Origin: Microbacterium capsulatum
Lineage (GTDB): Bacteria; Actinomycetota; Actinomycetes; Actinomycetales; Microbacteriaceae
DNA length: 64,000 nt
NCBI RefSeq assembly: GCF_030865425.1
Contig: NZ_JAVFCB010000007.1
Span: 119,674-183,673 of the forward strand
Reading direction: 5' to 3'
Positions 33,477 to 42,331 of this stretch are shown in pieces. The notes below the pieces were generated by a model. The model did not search any database. It had not been told where the DNA came from and saw only the letters and a program-made list of their open reading frames with translations. Position numbers and translations under genes: made by a program. Positions within the stretch are counted from its first letter, which is position 1, and the number at the start of each line of letters is the position of its first letter.

Positions 33477-34784
33477 CTACTTCTTCTGCGGGGCGAACGG
33501 GGTGCCGAGCGCCGTCGCGATCCCGGTGAAGACGCGGGTCGCGGGGGAGCTGCACGGCAGGTCCGTCGGGTTGTCGGTGAGGGTGCGCGCCTCGCATTTG
33601 CCGGTGGGGATGTCGCTGTTCGACAGCACGATCACGGTCGTGTCGTCCTTGGTGCTGTAGAACATCGAGGTGTTGTAGCCGGGCAGCTCGCCGGTGTGGC
33701 CCACCCAGCCGTTCTGGCAGCCCCAGCCGATCCCGTAGCCGCCGGTGCCGGCTCCGGCGAACTCGCGGAACGAGGTGAGCCGCTCGGTCTGCAGCTTCGC
33801 CGGCAGCAGTCCGGCGCCGGTCGCCTCGGCACGACCGAAGCGGAGCAGGTCCTGCGCGCTCGAGATCAGCTCGCCGGCGCTCCACCCCCACGACGGGTTC
33901 CAGTCCGTCGCGTTCGCGGGGTTGTCCGGGGTGCCGTGGCCGCCCTGCAGGGTGAAGCCCTGGGCGTGCGGGTCGGGGAAGGCCGCGGATCCGCCAGGGA
34001 AGATCGTGTGCGTCATGCCGAGCGGAGTGGTGATCTTCTCGGCGAGCACGTCCTGGTAGCTCTTGCCGGTGACCTTCTCGATGACCTTGCCGAGCAGGAT
34101 CGTGTTCGTGTTGGAGTAGTCGAACGCCGTGCCGGGTGCGAAGTCCTGCGGCTTGAGGGACAGGCCCGCCTTCAGCAGTTCGTCCGGGGTCCACACCTTG
34201 GTCGGCTCGGAGAAGAAGATCTTCTGCCAGCCGTCGTCCTTCGTGTAGCTCGTCACGGCGCTGGTCATGTCCGCGAGCATGCGGATCGTGACCTTGTCGC
34301 CGTTGGGCACGCCGTCGACGTACTTCGAGATCGGGTCATCCAGGCCGATCCTGCCGTCGGCGACGAGCTGCATCGTGAGCGTGCCGGTGAACGGCTTCGT
34401 GATGGATCCGACCCGCTGGTAGACGTCCGTCGTCATCGGCGCGCCGGTCGCCGGATCCGCGATGCCGTAGGCCTTGAGGAACAGCCCCTTCGGCGACTGC
34501 ACCGCCACGACCGCGCCCTTCGCGGAGGCGGCGGAGAAGCCCGCCTGGGCGGCCTTGTCGATCGTCGCGGTGAGGTCGGCGGGCATGGCGCTGGTCGGAA
34601 GGTCGGCGGTGCGGGCGATCACGGCGGCGGGATCGGCGACGCAGGTCGAGACCGCGGGGACCACGATCGCGGGAGTCGGGCTGCCCGGGGAGGTCGGACC
34701 GGTCGAGGGCTGCCCCGAGCAACCCGCCAGCAGGAGGAGCGCGGCGGTGAGGGCGATCGGCGTGGCAAGGCGTGCGGAGACCAT
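33477..34784 (-). CDS. serine hydrolase lipoprotein, beta-lactamase/DD-peptidase family (copy 1)
   Basis: A 435-residue exported enzyme. Lipobox LAGC with C22, Ser/Pro/Thr linker, then a class C beta-lactamase-like domain: S127-I-T-K130, the YSN motif (FDYSNTNTILLG) and HTG (GHTGELPGYN). Likely a D-alanyl-D-alanine carboxypeptidase or esterase on the outer face. ATG 34784 has AGGAAGGG at a spacing of six bases. Two Cys pairs (STCVADPA, GWGCQNGW, KCEARTL, PCSSPA) may form disulfides. Divergent from two paralogues; STCVADPA is shared with copy 3, so these two are the closest relatives. Confidence 0.88.
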   Translation of the reverse strand: MVSARLATPIALTAALLLLAGCSGQPSTGPTSPGSPTPAIVVPAVSTCVADPAAVIARTADLPTSAMPADLTATIDKAAQAGFSAASAKGAVVAVQSPKGLFLKAYGIADPATGAPMTTDVYQRVGSITKPFTGTLTMQLVADGRIGLDDPISKYVDGVPNGDKVTIRMLADMTSAVTSYTKDDGWQKIFFSEPTKVWTPDELLKAGLSLKPQDFAPGTAFDYSNTNTILLGKVIEKVTGKSYQDVLAEKITTPLGMTHTIFPGGSAAFPDPHAQGFTLQGGHGTPDNPANATDWNPSWGWSAGELISSAQDLLRFGRAEATGAGLLPAKLQTERLTSFREFAGAGTGGYGIGWGCQNGWVGHTGELPGYNTSMFYSTKDDTTVIVLSNSDIPTGKCEARTLTDNPTDLPCSSPATRVFTGIATALGTPFAPQKK

Positions 34785-34967
34785 GGGTGTCCCTTCCTGC
34801 AGAGCTGTGTCACCAGAACTCTGGCACCGCCGTGCCGGACAAGGAATAGACGTAGACCCATTCCGCCGCGTCGGGTGTCTCGGGAGACTGGACGGCAGGG
34901 GAGCGGAGGGGTGACCGGAGGGCGTTCCGCCGCAGGGCGGGACGAGTGCGACGAGAAGAGGCCGGGC

Positions 34968-36194
34968 ATGGTGACATCGGACGGGACCCGCCGGGGGTTC
35001 GCGGCCGCCGCGATCGTGGCCATCGGCCTGCTCGTCTCGGGCTGCACGGCCGGACCGGGCGGGTCCGGCCGTGTCGCGCCGTCTCCGTTTGCGGCGACCG
35101 TGACCGTCGACCCAGCGGCACTGCGCACCCGGTTCGCCGGCCTCGCGAAGGAGCTCGGGCAGCCCGGCGCGGCGATGCTCGTGCGCACGCCGCAGGGAGA
35201 GATCACCGCGACGTACGGCGTGACGACGCTCGGCGGATCCACTCCGGTGTCGCTCGACGACCACTTCCGGATCGGCTCGAACACGAAGACGATGACGGGC
35301 ACCGTGATCCTGCAGCTCGTGCAGGAGGGGAAGCTCGCGCTCACCGACAAGGTGTCGAAGTACCGCCCCGACGTGCCGAACGGCGACCGGATCACCATCG
35401 AGCAGCTGCTCACGATGCGCAGCGGGCTGGCGAACTACACGACCACGCTCGCCCTCAACACGGCGCTCGACACGCAGCCGTCGCGCGCCTGGGATCCGGA
35501 GGAGCTCGCGGCCATGGGGCTCGCCGAGCCGCCCACGTTCGCCCCCGGCGACGGCTGGAACTACTCCAACACCAACACGGTGCTGCTCGGCCTCATCGCC
35601 GAGCAGATCGAGGGCAGGCCGCTCGCCGAGATCCTCCGGACCCGGCTGTTCGACCCGCTCGGGCTGCGCGAGACGTCGTTCCCGGCGATCACCGACGCGT
35701 CGCTTCCGGCACCGTACGCGCATGGCTACATGTACTCGAACAACGTCGACACGATCGAGACCAGCGCGCTCCCGCCCGACCAGCTCGCCCAGGCGAAGGC
35801 CGGCACGCTGCTGCCGAGCGACACGACCGACCTGAACCCGTCGTGGGCGTGGGCGGCCGGATCCGGTATCTCCACGATCCGCGACCTCGCCCACTGGGTG
35901 GAGGCGCTCGGCGACGGAGGCGCGCTCGGTGGCACGCTGCAGAGGGAGCGCCTGACGAGCGTGCAGCCCGTGAAGGTCGCGCTGCCCGACGCGAAGTACG
36001 GCTGGGGGATCGCCGAGATCGGGCCGCTCTACGGCCACACCGGCGAACTGCCCGGGTACAACTCGTTCATGGGCTACGACCCCGTGCACAGGGTGACGAT
36101 CGTCGTCTGGTCGAACCTCGCCCCCGCTGCGGACGGCCGCCCGCCCGCCGCCACGATCGCCGTCGCACTCATGCAGAGCATCTACGGAGGATGA
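34968..36194 (+). CDS. serine hydrolase lipoprotein (copy 2)
   Basis: A 408-residue paralogue. Lipobox VSGC with C26, catalytic S104-N-T-K107 (RIGSNTKTMTG), YSN (WNYSNTNTVLLG) and HTG (GHTGELPGYNSF). Unlike copies 1 and 3 it lacks the paired cysteines. ATG 34968 with AGAAGAGG upstream is the start that gives a lipoprotein signal. The next paralogue begins one base after its stop, so they form an operon. A cell-wall peptidase or esterase role is inferred from the family. Confidence 0.88.
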   Translation: MVTSDGTRRGFAAAAIVAIGLLVSGCTAGPGGSGRVAPSPFAATVTVDPAALRTRFAGLAKELGQPGAAMLVRTPQGEITATYGVTTLGGSTPVSLDDHFRIGSNTKTMTGTVILQLVQEGKLALTDKVSKYRPDVPNGDRITIEQLLTMRSGLANYTTTLALNTALDTQPSRAWDPEELAAMGLAEPPTFAPGDGWNYSNTNTVLLGLIAEQIEGRPLAEILRTRLFDPLGLRETSFPAITDASLPAPYAHGYMYSNNVDTIETSALPPDQLAQAKAGTLLPSDTTDLNPSWAWAAGSGISTIRDLAHWVEALGDGGALGGTLQRERLTSVQPVKVALPDAKYGWGIAEIGPLYGHTGELPGYNSFMGYDPVHRVTIVVWSNLAPAADGRPPAATIAVALMQSIYGG

Positions 36195-36195
36195 G

Positions 36196-37479
36196 ATGAG
36201 ATCGTCCCGCGTTCTTCGCGCGCTCGCCGTCTTCGCGGCGGCCGGAGCCCTCGTCCTGACCGCTTGTTCGCCGTCGGGCACGCCCTCCGGCACGCCCTCG
36301 CCGTCCGCTCCCGCCGCGAGCACCTGCGTCGCGGATCCGGCCAGGGCCGCCTCCGCCACCCCGGGTGCGCGCACGATGTCGGCGCTGCCGGCCGCGACCG
36401 CTGCGAAGCTCGACGCCGCCGCGAAGAGGGCGTTCGCGCTCGGCGCCTCGCCGGGGGCGATCGTCGGCGTGCGCACGCCCCAGGGCACCTGGATCACGGC
36501 CTACGGATCCGCGGATCCCGCCGCCGGCACGCCCATGCGGATCGGCATGCACACCCGCATCGGGTCGCTCACGAAGATGTACACGACGACGATCGTGCTG
36601 CAGCTCGCCGAGGAGGGGAAGCTGAAGCTCGACGACACGATCGGGCAGTACGTGCCGGGGATCCCGAACGGCGACACGATCACGCTCCGGCAGCTCGCCG
36701 ACATGACCAGCGGCGTCGCGAGCTACACGATGAACGAGCGGCTCGTGGACGCCTACCTCGCCGATCCGTCGGTCGTGTACACCCCGGACCAGCTCATCGC
36801 GGCCGCCGTGCCGCTCTCGCCGCTGTTCGAGCCCGGCACGGGCTTCAGCTACTCGAACACCAACACCGTGCTGCTCGGGGAGGTGATCGAGAAGGTGACC
36901 GCACTGTCGTTCGGCCGCGAGCTGCAGCTGCGGATCATCGACCCGCTGCACCTGAAGAACACGTCCTGGCCGGACGGCTCCACCGCGATCCCGGCCCCGT
37001 ACGCGCACGGCTACACGCTGAACGGACCGGACGCGACCCCGACCGCCCCCACCGACTCGACGAGCTGGAACCCGGCCTGGAGCTTCACCGCCGGGGAGAT
37101 CATCTCCGACATCGACGACCTCCTCACGATGGGCCGGGCGCTCGGCACCGGGCAGGGCCTCGTCGACGCGCAGAGCCAGCAGATGCGGCTGACCTCGTTC
37201 TCGAAGATCGGCTACGGCTTCGGGATGAGCTGCTCGAACGGCTGGGTCGGGCACACCGGCGACATCTCCGGCTACAACAGCTCGCTGTACTACGACACCG
37301 CGACCGACACCACGGTCGCCGTGCAGACCAACAGCGACATCGCCTCGGGCGGCTGCAAGAACTCGCCCACCCTGGCCGACGACCCGGGTGACGCGATCTG
37401 CCAGACCCCGGCCGTGCGGCTCCTCGTCGCGCTGAGCGGCGAGCTCGGCACGGCGTACGCCCCGCCGCCGCGCTCGTAG
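36196..37479 (+). CDS. serine hydrolase lipoprotein (copy 3)
   Basis: A 427-residue paralogue with lipobox LTAC (C24), a repeated Ser/Gly/Thr/Pro linker (SPSGTPSGTPSPS), catalytic S124-L-T-K127 (RIGSLTKMYTT), YSN (FSYSNTNTVLLG) and HTG (GHTGDISGYNSS). The cysteine pattern (STCVADPA, GMSCSNGW, GGCKNSP, AICQTPA) is that of copy 1. ATG 36196 is one base after the copy 2 stop with CGGAGG upstream. Three different alleles of one fold side by side suggest stepwise duplication with separate substrates. Confidence 0.88.
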   Translation: MRSSRVLRALAVFAAAGALVLTACSPSGTPSGTPSPSAPAASTCVADPARAASATPGARTMSALPAATAAKLDAAAKRAFALGASPGAIVGVRTPQGTWITAYGSADPAAGTPMRIGMHTRIGSLTKMYTTTIVLQLAEEGKLKLDDTIGQYVPGIPNGDTITLRQLADMTSGVASYTMNERLVDAYLADPSVVYTPDQLIAAAVPLSPLFEPGTGFSYSNTNTVLLGEVIEKVTALSFGRELQLRIIDPLHLKNTSWPDGSTAIPAPYAHGYTLNGPDATPTAPTDSTSWNPAWSFTAGEIISDIDDLLTMGRALGTGQGLVDAQSQQMRLTSFSKIGYGFGMSCSNGWVGHTGDISGYNSSLYYDTATDTTVAVQTNSDIASGGCKNSPTLADDPGDAICQTPAVRLLVALSGELGTAYAPPPRS

Positions 37480-37508
37480 CGCGGGCGGGATCCGGCCGCA
37501 CGTGATCC

Positions 37509-37659
37509 GGTCGCTGAGCCTGTCGAAGCGGCCTCATCGTGCTCGGCCGGGCCCTTCGACAAGCTAAGGGACCGGCCGGACGTGGACCTGGTCGCTGAGC
37601 CTGTCGAAGCGGCCTCACCGTGCTCTGCCGGGCCCATCGACGAGCTCAGGGACCGGCCG
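37509..37659. repeat. two tandem 70-bp copies of palindromic repeat A
   Basis: 37509-37578 and 37590-37659 are direct repeats of 70 bp with few differences. Each is itself an inverted repeat: GGTCGCTGAGCCTGTCGAAG at one end and the complement-like TTCGAC...AGGGACC at the other. They lie between convergent genes. This is the full-length form of the element whose fragments appear in coding sequences. Confidence 0.85.
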
Positions 37660-37665
37660 AGGCGC

Positions 37666-38367
37666 TCACGGACCTGCAGAGGGGCTCGGTGACCGGTCCG
37701 GCCAGCGGTACTCCTCTGCGACCGACGCCAGGAACCGCAGCACGGCGAGCACGCGCCGGTGGTCGTCGCCGTCCACGGTCAGGCCCAGGGCCGAGTAGAT
37801 GTGCGACGTGTGCTGCACGACCGCCTTCTCGGAGAGGAACAGGTCCGCGGCGATCCGCGCGTTGCTGCGGCCCTCCGCCATGAGCGAGAGCACCTCGAGC
37901 TGGCGCGGGGTGAGGGATCCGACCGCTCCGCTCGCCCGGCTGGCCCGGGTCACCAGCACCGCGACGACCTCGGGATCCAGGGCGGTGCCGCCCGCGGCGA
38001 CCCGGCGCAGATCGGCGGTGAACGTGGTCACGTCGGCGATGCGCTGTTTGAGCAGATAGCCGAAGCCGCCGCCGTTCTGGTCGAGCAGCTCGGTCGCGTA
38101 GCGGCGCTGCACGTACTGCGAGAGGACGACGACGGGAAGCCCGGGATGCGCCTCGCGGATCCGCAGCGCGGCGATCAGTCCCTCGTCGGTGTGCGTCGGA
38201 GGCATCCGGATGTCGGTGATCACCAGGTCCGGTTGCAGCAGATCCACGTGTTCGCGCAGCGTCTCCGCGTCGCCGACGGCGGCCAGGACCTCGAACCCGT
38301 CCTGCGCGAGCAGGTGCCGCAGCCCCTCGCGGAGCAGCACCTCGTCCTCGCCGATGATCACGCGCAT
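37666..38367 (-). CDS. LuxR-family response regulator
   Basis: A 233-residue regulator. The receiver domain has D52 as phosphoacceptor (DLVITDIRMPPTHTDEGLIA) and the acidic pocket near E7/D8. The NarL/LuxR helix-turn-helix is at about 165-215 (GSLTPRQLEVLSLMAEGRSN, ADLFLSEKAVVQHTSHIYSA). It is encoded downstream of its kinase with a ten-base overlap. Targets cannot be inferred from the sequence; no transporter gene is adjacent. Confidence 0.93.
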   Translation of the reverse strand: MRVIIGEDEVLLREGLRHLLAQDGFEVLAAVGDAETLREHVDLLQPDLVITDIRMPPTHTDEGLIAALRIREAHPGLPVVVLSQYVQRRYATELLDQNGGGFGYLLKQRIADVTTFTADLRRVAAGGTALDPEVVAVLVTRASRASGAVGSLTPRQLEVLSLMAEGRSNARIAADLFLSEKAVVQHTSHIYSALGLTVDGDDHRRVLAVLRFLASVAEEYRWPDRSPSPSAGP

Positions 38368-40205
38368 GGCAGCTCCACCCTCACCTCGGTGCCGTGTCCC
38401 GGATCGGAGCGCACCTGCAGCCGCCCGCCGAGGGCGTCCACGCGGTCGAGCAGGCCGTGCAGGCCGGCGCCGCGCCGGAGGTCGGCGCCGCCGATCCCGT
38501 TGTCGCGCACGTCGATGTGCAGCCTGCCGCGGTCGGCGTGCAGGGCCACGCGCACCCAGGACGCCTTCGAGTGCTTGACGGTGTTCGTCAGCGCCTCCGC
38601 GATGATGAAGTACGCCGTGTGCGCGGTCGTCGCCGAGATCGCGGCGTCGTCGACGTCGGTGTCGAGGGTCGCCGGGATCGACAGCCGGTCGACGAGGTCC
38701 TCCGCCGCCGCGGTGAGGCCGCGCTCCGTGAGCGTGACGGGCAGCACGTTGTGCACGAGGCGCCGCAGATCCGCCGCGGCCTGGTCGATCCCCTGTCGCA
38801 GCCGCGCCGAGGCCTCGCTCGTCTCCGGACTCGCGTCGGGGGCGTTCGCGATCGTCTGCGCGCCGAGCGCCAGCAGCACGAGCTGGACCTGGATCCCGTC
38901 GTGCAGATCCTGCGCGATACGCGAACGCTCCCGATCGGCGGTCTCGACGAGACGGATCCGGGACTGCATGAGCGCCTCGTTGGTCGCGAGCAGCTCGGTC
39001 GTCAGGCGCTCCCGGTCGACGGCGATCGCGAGCACGTCGCCGGCGCGGCGCACCGGACCCGGATCGGCCGTCATCCGGGTGTCGTAGACGATCGCGCCGA
39101 CGAGACGCGACCCGACGTGCACCTCGTACCACCCGCGATCCGGGCCGCGCTCGGCGGGGTCGATCGGCACGCCATCCGCGTCGACGAACTCTTCGCGCTC
39201 CTCGGACCAGTAGACGACCCGCAGCGAGTCGTCGCCGAGGGTGGAGGCGAGCGCCCGGGCGACCGCGGTCCCACCCGCGCCGCTCGCGCCGAGCCACGCG
39301 CTCAGCGGCTCGAGGTCGCCGGTGCGCCGGAAGCCGCCGAGCAGCACGCCGAGCAGGAACGCGATCGGGATCGCCGCCGACACGAGAAGCTGCACGACGC
39401 CGCCGACGGCCGGATCGCCGCCGAGGGCCTGGACGACCGTGTGCGCGAAGGCGAGCACGAGCACGGCGACGATCCCGTAGCCGAACAGGGGCAGCAGCAC
39501 GCGACGGTGCGCCGGATCCGCCGCGACGAGCCGGCGGGCCAGCACGATCGCCGTCAGGATCATCACCGAGATCCCGAGCGTCTTCTGCGCCGTCGCGACG
39601 ATGTCGAACGCGGTGCGGGCGCTCACCGGGATGAGCACGAGCGCGAGCTGGAACACCGGGCAGGAGATCCAGCCCAGCACGACCGTCACGATCGACAGGC
39701 GTCCGCGCAGGCGCCCGGAGGGGAACGCGTGCAGCAGGTGCACGGTCATCGCGAGCGGGCTCGTCGCGAACACCGCACTGAGGATCGCGAGCGCCGGGAC
39801 CTGCAGGTTGCCGAGTCCGGCGAGGAACAGGGCGATCCCGCCGACGACGATGAGCAGGCCCGTGCCGTTGGACGGCCGACGCCACCAGGCGAGCAGACCT
39901 GCGGCCACCCAGATCCAGAACACCCCGGTGAACAGCGCGACGACCCAGAGCGAGTCGGGCGTCATCGTTCCGGCGCCCAGTTCGACGGCGCCGAGCAGGA
40001 ACGCGAACACCGCGATCATGACGAGAGCGGCGGAGAGCGCGCGGCGGGTGCTCGAGTGCAGACGTGCGACCGCGGGCGGGTCCGCGGGGCGGGGAGAGGC
40101 GGAGGTGCGGCGAAGGAGGGCCGGTGCGGGATCCGCGGCACCGGTGTGCTCGCCCGGCGTCGGGGATCCCGGTGCGGGGCGGCTCGTGAGATCCTGATCC
40201 GTCAT
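38358..40205 (-). CDS. membrane sensor histidine kinase (NarL-partner, HisKA_3)
   Basis: A 615-residue kinase. A cytoplasmic 55-residue tail, then seven or eight transmembrane helices (about residues 55-290), a GAF-like linker, the dimerisation/phosphoacceptor helix with H435 (RIAQDLHDGIQVQL) and an ATPase domain with N box (FIIAEALTNTVKHSKAS) and G box (DNGIGGADLRRGAGLHGL). The sensor has no large outer domain, so it probably senses a membrane or small hydrophobic signal. The start is ATG 40205 with AGGA at good spacing. Confidence 0.92.
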   Translation of the reverse strand: MTDQDLTSRPAPGSPTPGEHTGAADPAPALLRRTSASPRPADPPAVARLHSSTRRALSAALVMIAVFAFLLGAVELGAGTMTPDSLWVVALFTGVFWIWVAAGLLAWWRRPSNGTGLLIVVGGIALFLAGLGNLQVPALAILSAVFATSPLAMTVHLLHAFPSGRLRGRLSIVTVVLGWISCPVFQLALVLIPVSARTAFDIVATAQKTLGISVMILTAIVLARRLVAADPAHRRVLLPLFGYGIVAVLVLAFAHTVVQALGGDPAVGGVVQLLVSAAIPIAFLLGVLLGGFRRTGDLEPLSAWLGASGAGGTAVARALASTLGDDSLRVVYWSEEREEFVDADGVPIDPAERGPDRGWYEVHVGSRLVGAIVYDTRMTADPGPVRRAGDVLAIAVDRERLTTELLATNEALMQSRIRLVETADRERSRIAQDLHDGIQVQLVLLALGAQTIANAPDASPETSEASARLRQGIDQAAADLRRLVHNVLPVTLTERGLTAAAEDLVDRLSIPATLDTDVDDAAISATTAHTAYFIIAEALTNTVKHSKASWVRVALHADRGRLHIDVRDNGIGGADLRRGAGLHGLLDRVDALGGRLQVRSDPGHGTEVRVELPCA

Positions 40206-40315
40206 CGCCGGTCCTCCCTCCTCCGATCGCGGGCGCGCCGGATGCGCACACACCCATGATCGTCCGCCGTGGGCATGGTGACCATGGGCCTGGGTCGCGT
40301 GCGCAGGTGTCGTTC

Positions 40316-41266
40316 TCAGGCGAAGCGCACGGTGTGCTGGATCCGGGTGCGCAGGTCGAACAGCTCGGTGCCGCCGATCGTGCGGGATCCGGGCACGCCC
40401 TCGCGGAGCAGGGTCCGCAGGGCGCTGCGCCGGACGACGACCACGGTGGTGCCGCGGATGCTGCCGAGCGGCACGATCGCCTGCGCCAGGTCGTCGTCGG
40501 GGAGGACGAGGATCGCGCCGCCGAACTTCACCCGTGCGGCCCGCGACACGACGCGGATCTGCGTGAGCAGCGCCGTGATCGGGGCGCGGTCCCCGGCCGG
40601 CCCGCCCGCCTCCGTGCCGATGACCTCGCCGCCGCGGAACCGCACGATCCCGCCGAAATCGGCCGACATCAGTCCGTACAGACCGGACGGCCCGAGCACG
40701 ATGTGGGCGAGCTTGTCGAGCTCCTGCGCGGTGTTCGGGCCGGCGGCCGGCCCGGCGGGTACCGCCACGTCGTGCCAGGCCGTGAAGCCCATGCCCAGGT
40801 CGCCGACCGAGCGGGCGGTGTCCTCCTCGGCGAGGGCGTCGGCGAGCAGCCGGCGCAGCTCCCGCGGGACGGTGCGCACGAACGCGGGGTCGTAGGGATC
40901 CGGGACCGCGGATCCGGCCCACTCCTGCACGAGGGCGACGAACCTCCGGCGCTGCCGTCCGCCCGCCTCACCGGAGGACTTCGCCCGGGGCCGGGTGTCG
41001 GTGCGCGCGGACGGGGCGCGCCAGCCGTCCCAGGCGGTGTCGTCCTCGGCGAAGCCGTGCCCGCGGTCGTAGGCGGCGCGCAGCTCCGGGGTGCCGACCA
41101 GCTCCCATGCGCGCTGCACCTGGATGAACACGCTCGCGTCGCCGCCGGTGTCGGGGTGCGTGCGGCGCAGCTGCAGCCGGTAGGCGCGGCGGAGCTCCTC
41201 GTGGTCGACCGTCGCGGCCACCCCGAGCACCTCGTAGGCCGAGGCGGAGAGCGGGCTGTCGAACAT
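40316..41266 (-). CDS. DnaJ-domain protein
   Basis: A 316-residue protein with an N-terminal J domain (residues 8-70, HPD at 37-39, SAYEVLGVAATVDHEELRRA) and no Gly/Phe or zinc-finger regions, so it is a J-like cochaperone rather than true DnaJ. The C-terminal 230 residues hold an unrecognised domain (ELDKLAHIVLGPSGLYGLMS, then ARVKFGGAILVLPDDDLAQA), resembling the nuclease-related NERD-type layout only loosely. ATG 41266 with AAGGGGA is the start. Possibly recruits DnaK to a specific client. Confidence 0.82.
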   Translation of the reverse strand: MFDSPLSASAYEVLGVAATVDHEELRRAYRLQLRRTHPDTGGDASVFIQVQRAWELVGTPELRAAYDRGHGFAEDDTAWDGWRAPSARTDTRPRAKSSGEAGGRQRRRFVALVQEWAGSAVPDPYDPAFVRTVPRELRRLLADALAEEDTARSVGDLGMGFTAWHDVAVPAGPAAGPNTAQELDKLAHIVLGPSGLYGLMSADFGGIVRFRGGEVIGTEAGGPAGDRAPITALLTQIRVVSRAARVKFGGAILVLPDDDLAQAIVPLGSIRGTTVVVVRRSALRTLLREGVPGSRTIGGTELFDLRTRIQHTVRFA

Positions 41267-41353
41267 CGCCGTCCCCTTCTTCCCGGCCGGATTCGCGGGA
41301 ACCAGGCTATCCGGTCCGAGCCGGCGCGATCCGGGCGCGGGTAGCATTCCGGG

Positions 41354-42166
41354 GTGAGGACACCGCTCTCCCCGGATCAGCCGTTGCAGCAGGACTACGA
41401 GGTGCGCTTCGAATGGGCGCACGAGGGACTGCGCTCGATCGCGCCCGGAGCAGGCGTCGTGGTTCTGGTCGACGCCGTCTCGTTCAGCACCACCGTGGAG
41501 CGCGCCGTCGCCGAGGGCATCGAGGTGCAGCCCTTCGCAGGGGGCCGGGACGAGGCCGAGCGCCTGGCGGCCGAGGGAGCCTTCGGTGACGCCCGGCTGG
41601 CGGGACGGCGCGGGGACCCTGGCGTCTCGCTGTCCCCGTCCAGCCTCACGGCCGAGAACGTGGCGGCCTTCGGCGCCACCCGCGCGGTCGTCACCTCGTT
41701 CAACGGATCGCGGCTCGCGGCCGCAGCCGCCTCCTTCGGGGTGCCGGTGATCGCCGCATCGCTGCGCAACCGCACCGCCGTCGCGGAGTGGATCCTGGCG
41801 CACCAGCACGGCCTCGGCCGCCGGGCGCGCGTGGCGGTCGTCGCCGCCGGCGAGGTCCGCGACGACGAGACGGTGCGCTTCTCCGTCGAGGACATGCTCA
41901 CCGCGGGCGCCGTGATCGACGCCCTGGGCACGCTCGGGATCGACGCCTGCTCGCCCGAGGCCGCCGCCGCGTGCGCCTCCTACACCGGCCTCTCCCGCGC
42001 GATCCGGCACCTCTTCACGGCCTCCACGAGCGGCGTGGAGCTGCGCGAGGACGGCGAGGGCGCCGACGTCGACCTCGCCGCGCAGGTCGACGTGTCGAGG
42101 ACCGTGCCCGTGCTCGTGGACGGCGTGTTCCGGGTGATGGATCCGGTATCACCCGTGTACGGCTGA
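41354..42166 (+). CDS. 2-phosphosulfolactate phosphatase family protein (ComB-like)
   Basis: A 270-residue ComB-fold protein. The key stretch VVVLVDAVSFSTTVERAVAE, the NG/R-containing VVTSFNGSRLAAAA and VVAAGEVRDDETVRFSVEDM match the family, which is Mg-dependent. In methanogens ComB acts in coenzyme M synthesis; actinobacteria have family members without that pathway, so the substrate is unknown. GTG 41354 lies six bases after TAGCAT (41342-41347), a leaderless start. It is divergent from the DnaJ-like gene. Confidence 0.82.
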   Translation: MRTPLSPDQPLQQDYEVRFEWAHEGLRSIAPGAGVVVLVDAVSFSTTVERAVAEGIEVQPFAGGRDEAERLAAEGAFGDARLAGRRGDPGVSLSPSSLTAENVAAFGATRAVVTSFNGSRLAAAAASFGVPVIAASLRNRTAVAEWILAHQHGLGRRARVAVVAAGEVRDDETVRFSVEDMLTAGAVIDALGTLGIDACSPEAAAACASYTGLSRAIRHLFTASTSGVELREDGEGADVDLAAQVDVSRTVPVLVDGVFRVMDPVSPVYG

Positions 42167-42204
42167 CGCAGACGCCGTCGAGGCACGCCAACCGGCGCGT
42201 CCTT

Positions 42205-42291
42205 CGTCCGCGCCCCCTCATGTCGTCTGCGCCCCCTCACAGCGGCGTCCGGCAGAGGGGGCGTCGACGCCAAGAGGGGGCGCGGAGGACG
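42205..42291. repeat. nested inverted repeat (IR5)
   Basis: CGTCCGCGCCCCCTC (42205-42219) pairs with the region 42274-42291, and an inner pair GCGCCCCCTC (42229-42238) / GAGGGGGCG (42255-42263) is nested inside. The same GCGCCCCCTC core occurs in IR4. Lies between two plus-strand genes. Confidence 0.7.
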
Positions 42292-42331
42292 ATACTGGTC
42301 GGATCCCCCGAACCTCGTGCGAGGAGATCCC

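Noticed and set aside
33015..36194. A plus-strand frame of about 1060 codons leading into hydrolase copy 2
   Set aside because: Its first 650 codons are antisense or out of frame to the AhpD-like and copy 1 genes and lack domains; the signal peptide begins at 34968.
33477..36497. A single minus-strand frame of about 1000 codons across two hydrolase genes
   Set aside because: The upstream part is antisense to copy 2 and copy 3 of the hydrolase family and low-complexity; the lipoprotein signal at 34784 marks the real start. Long antisense frames are common at this GC content.
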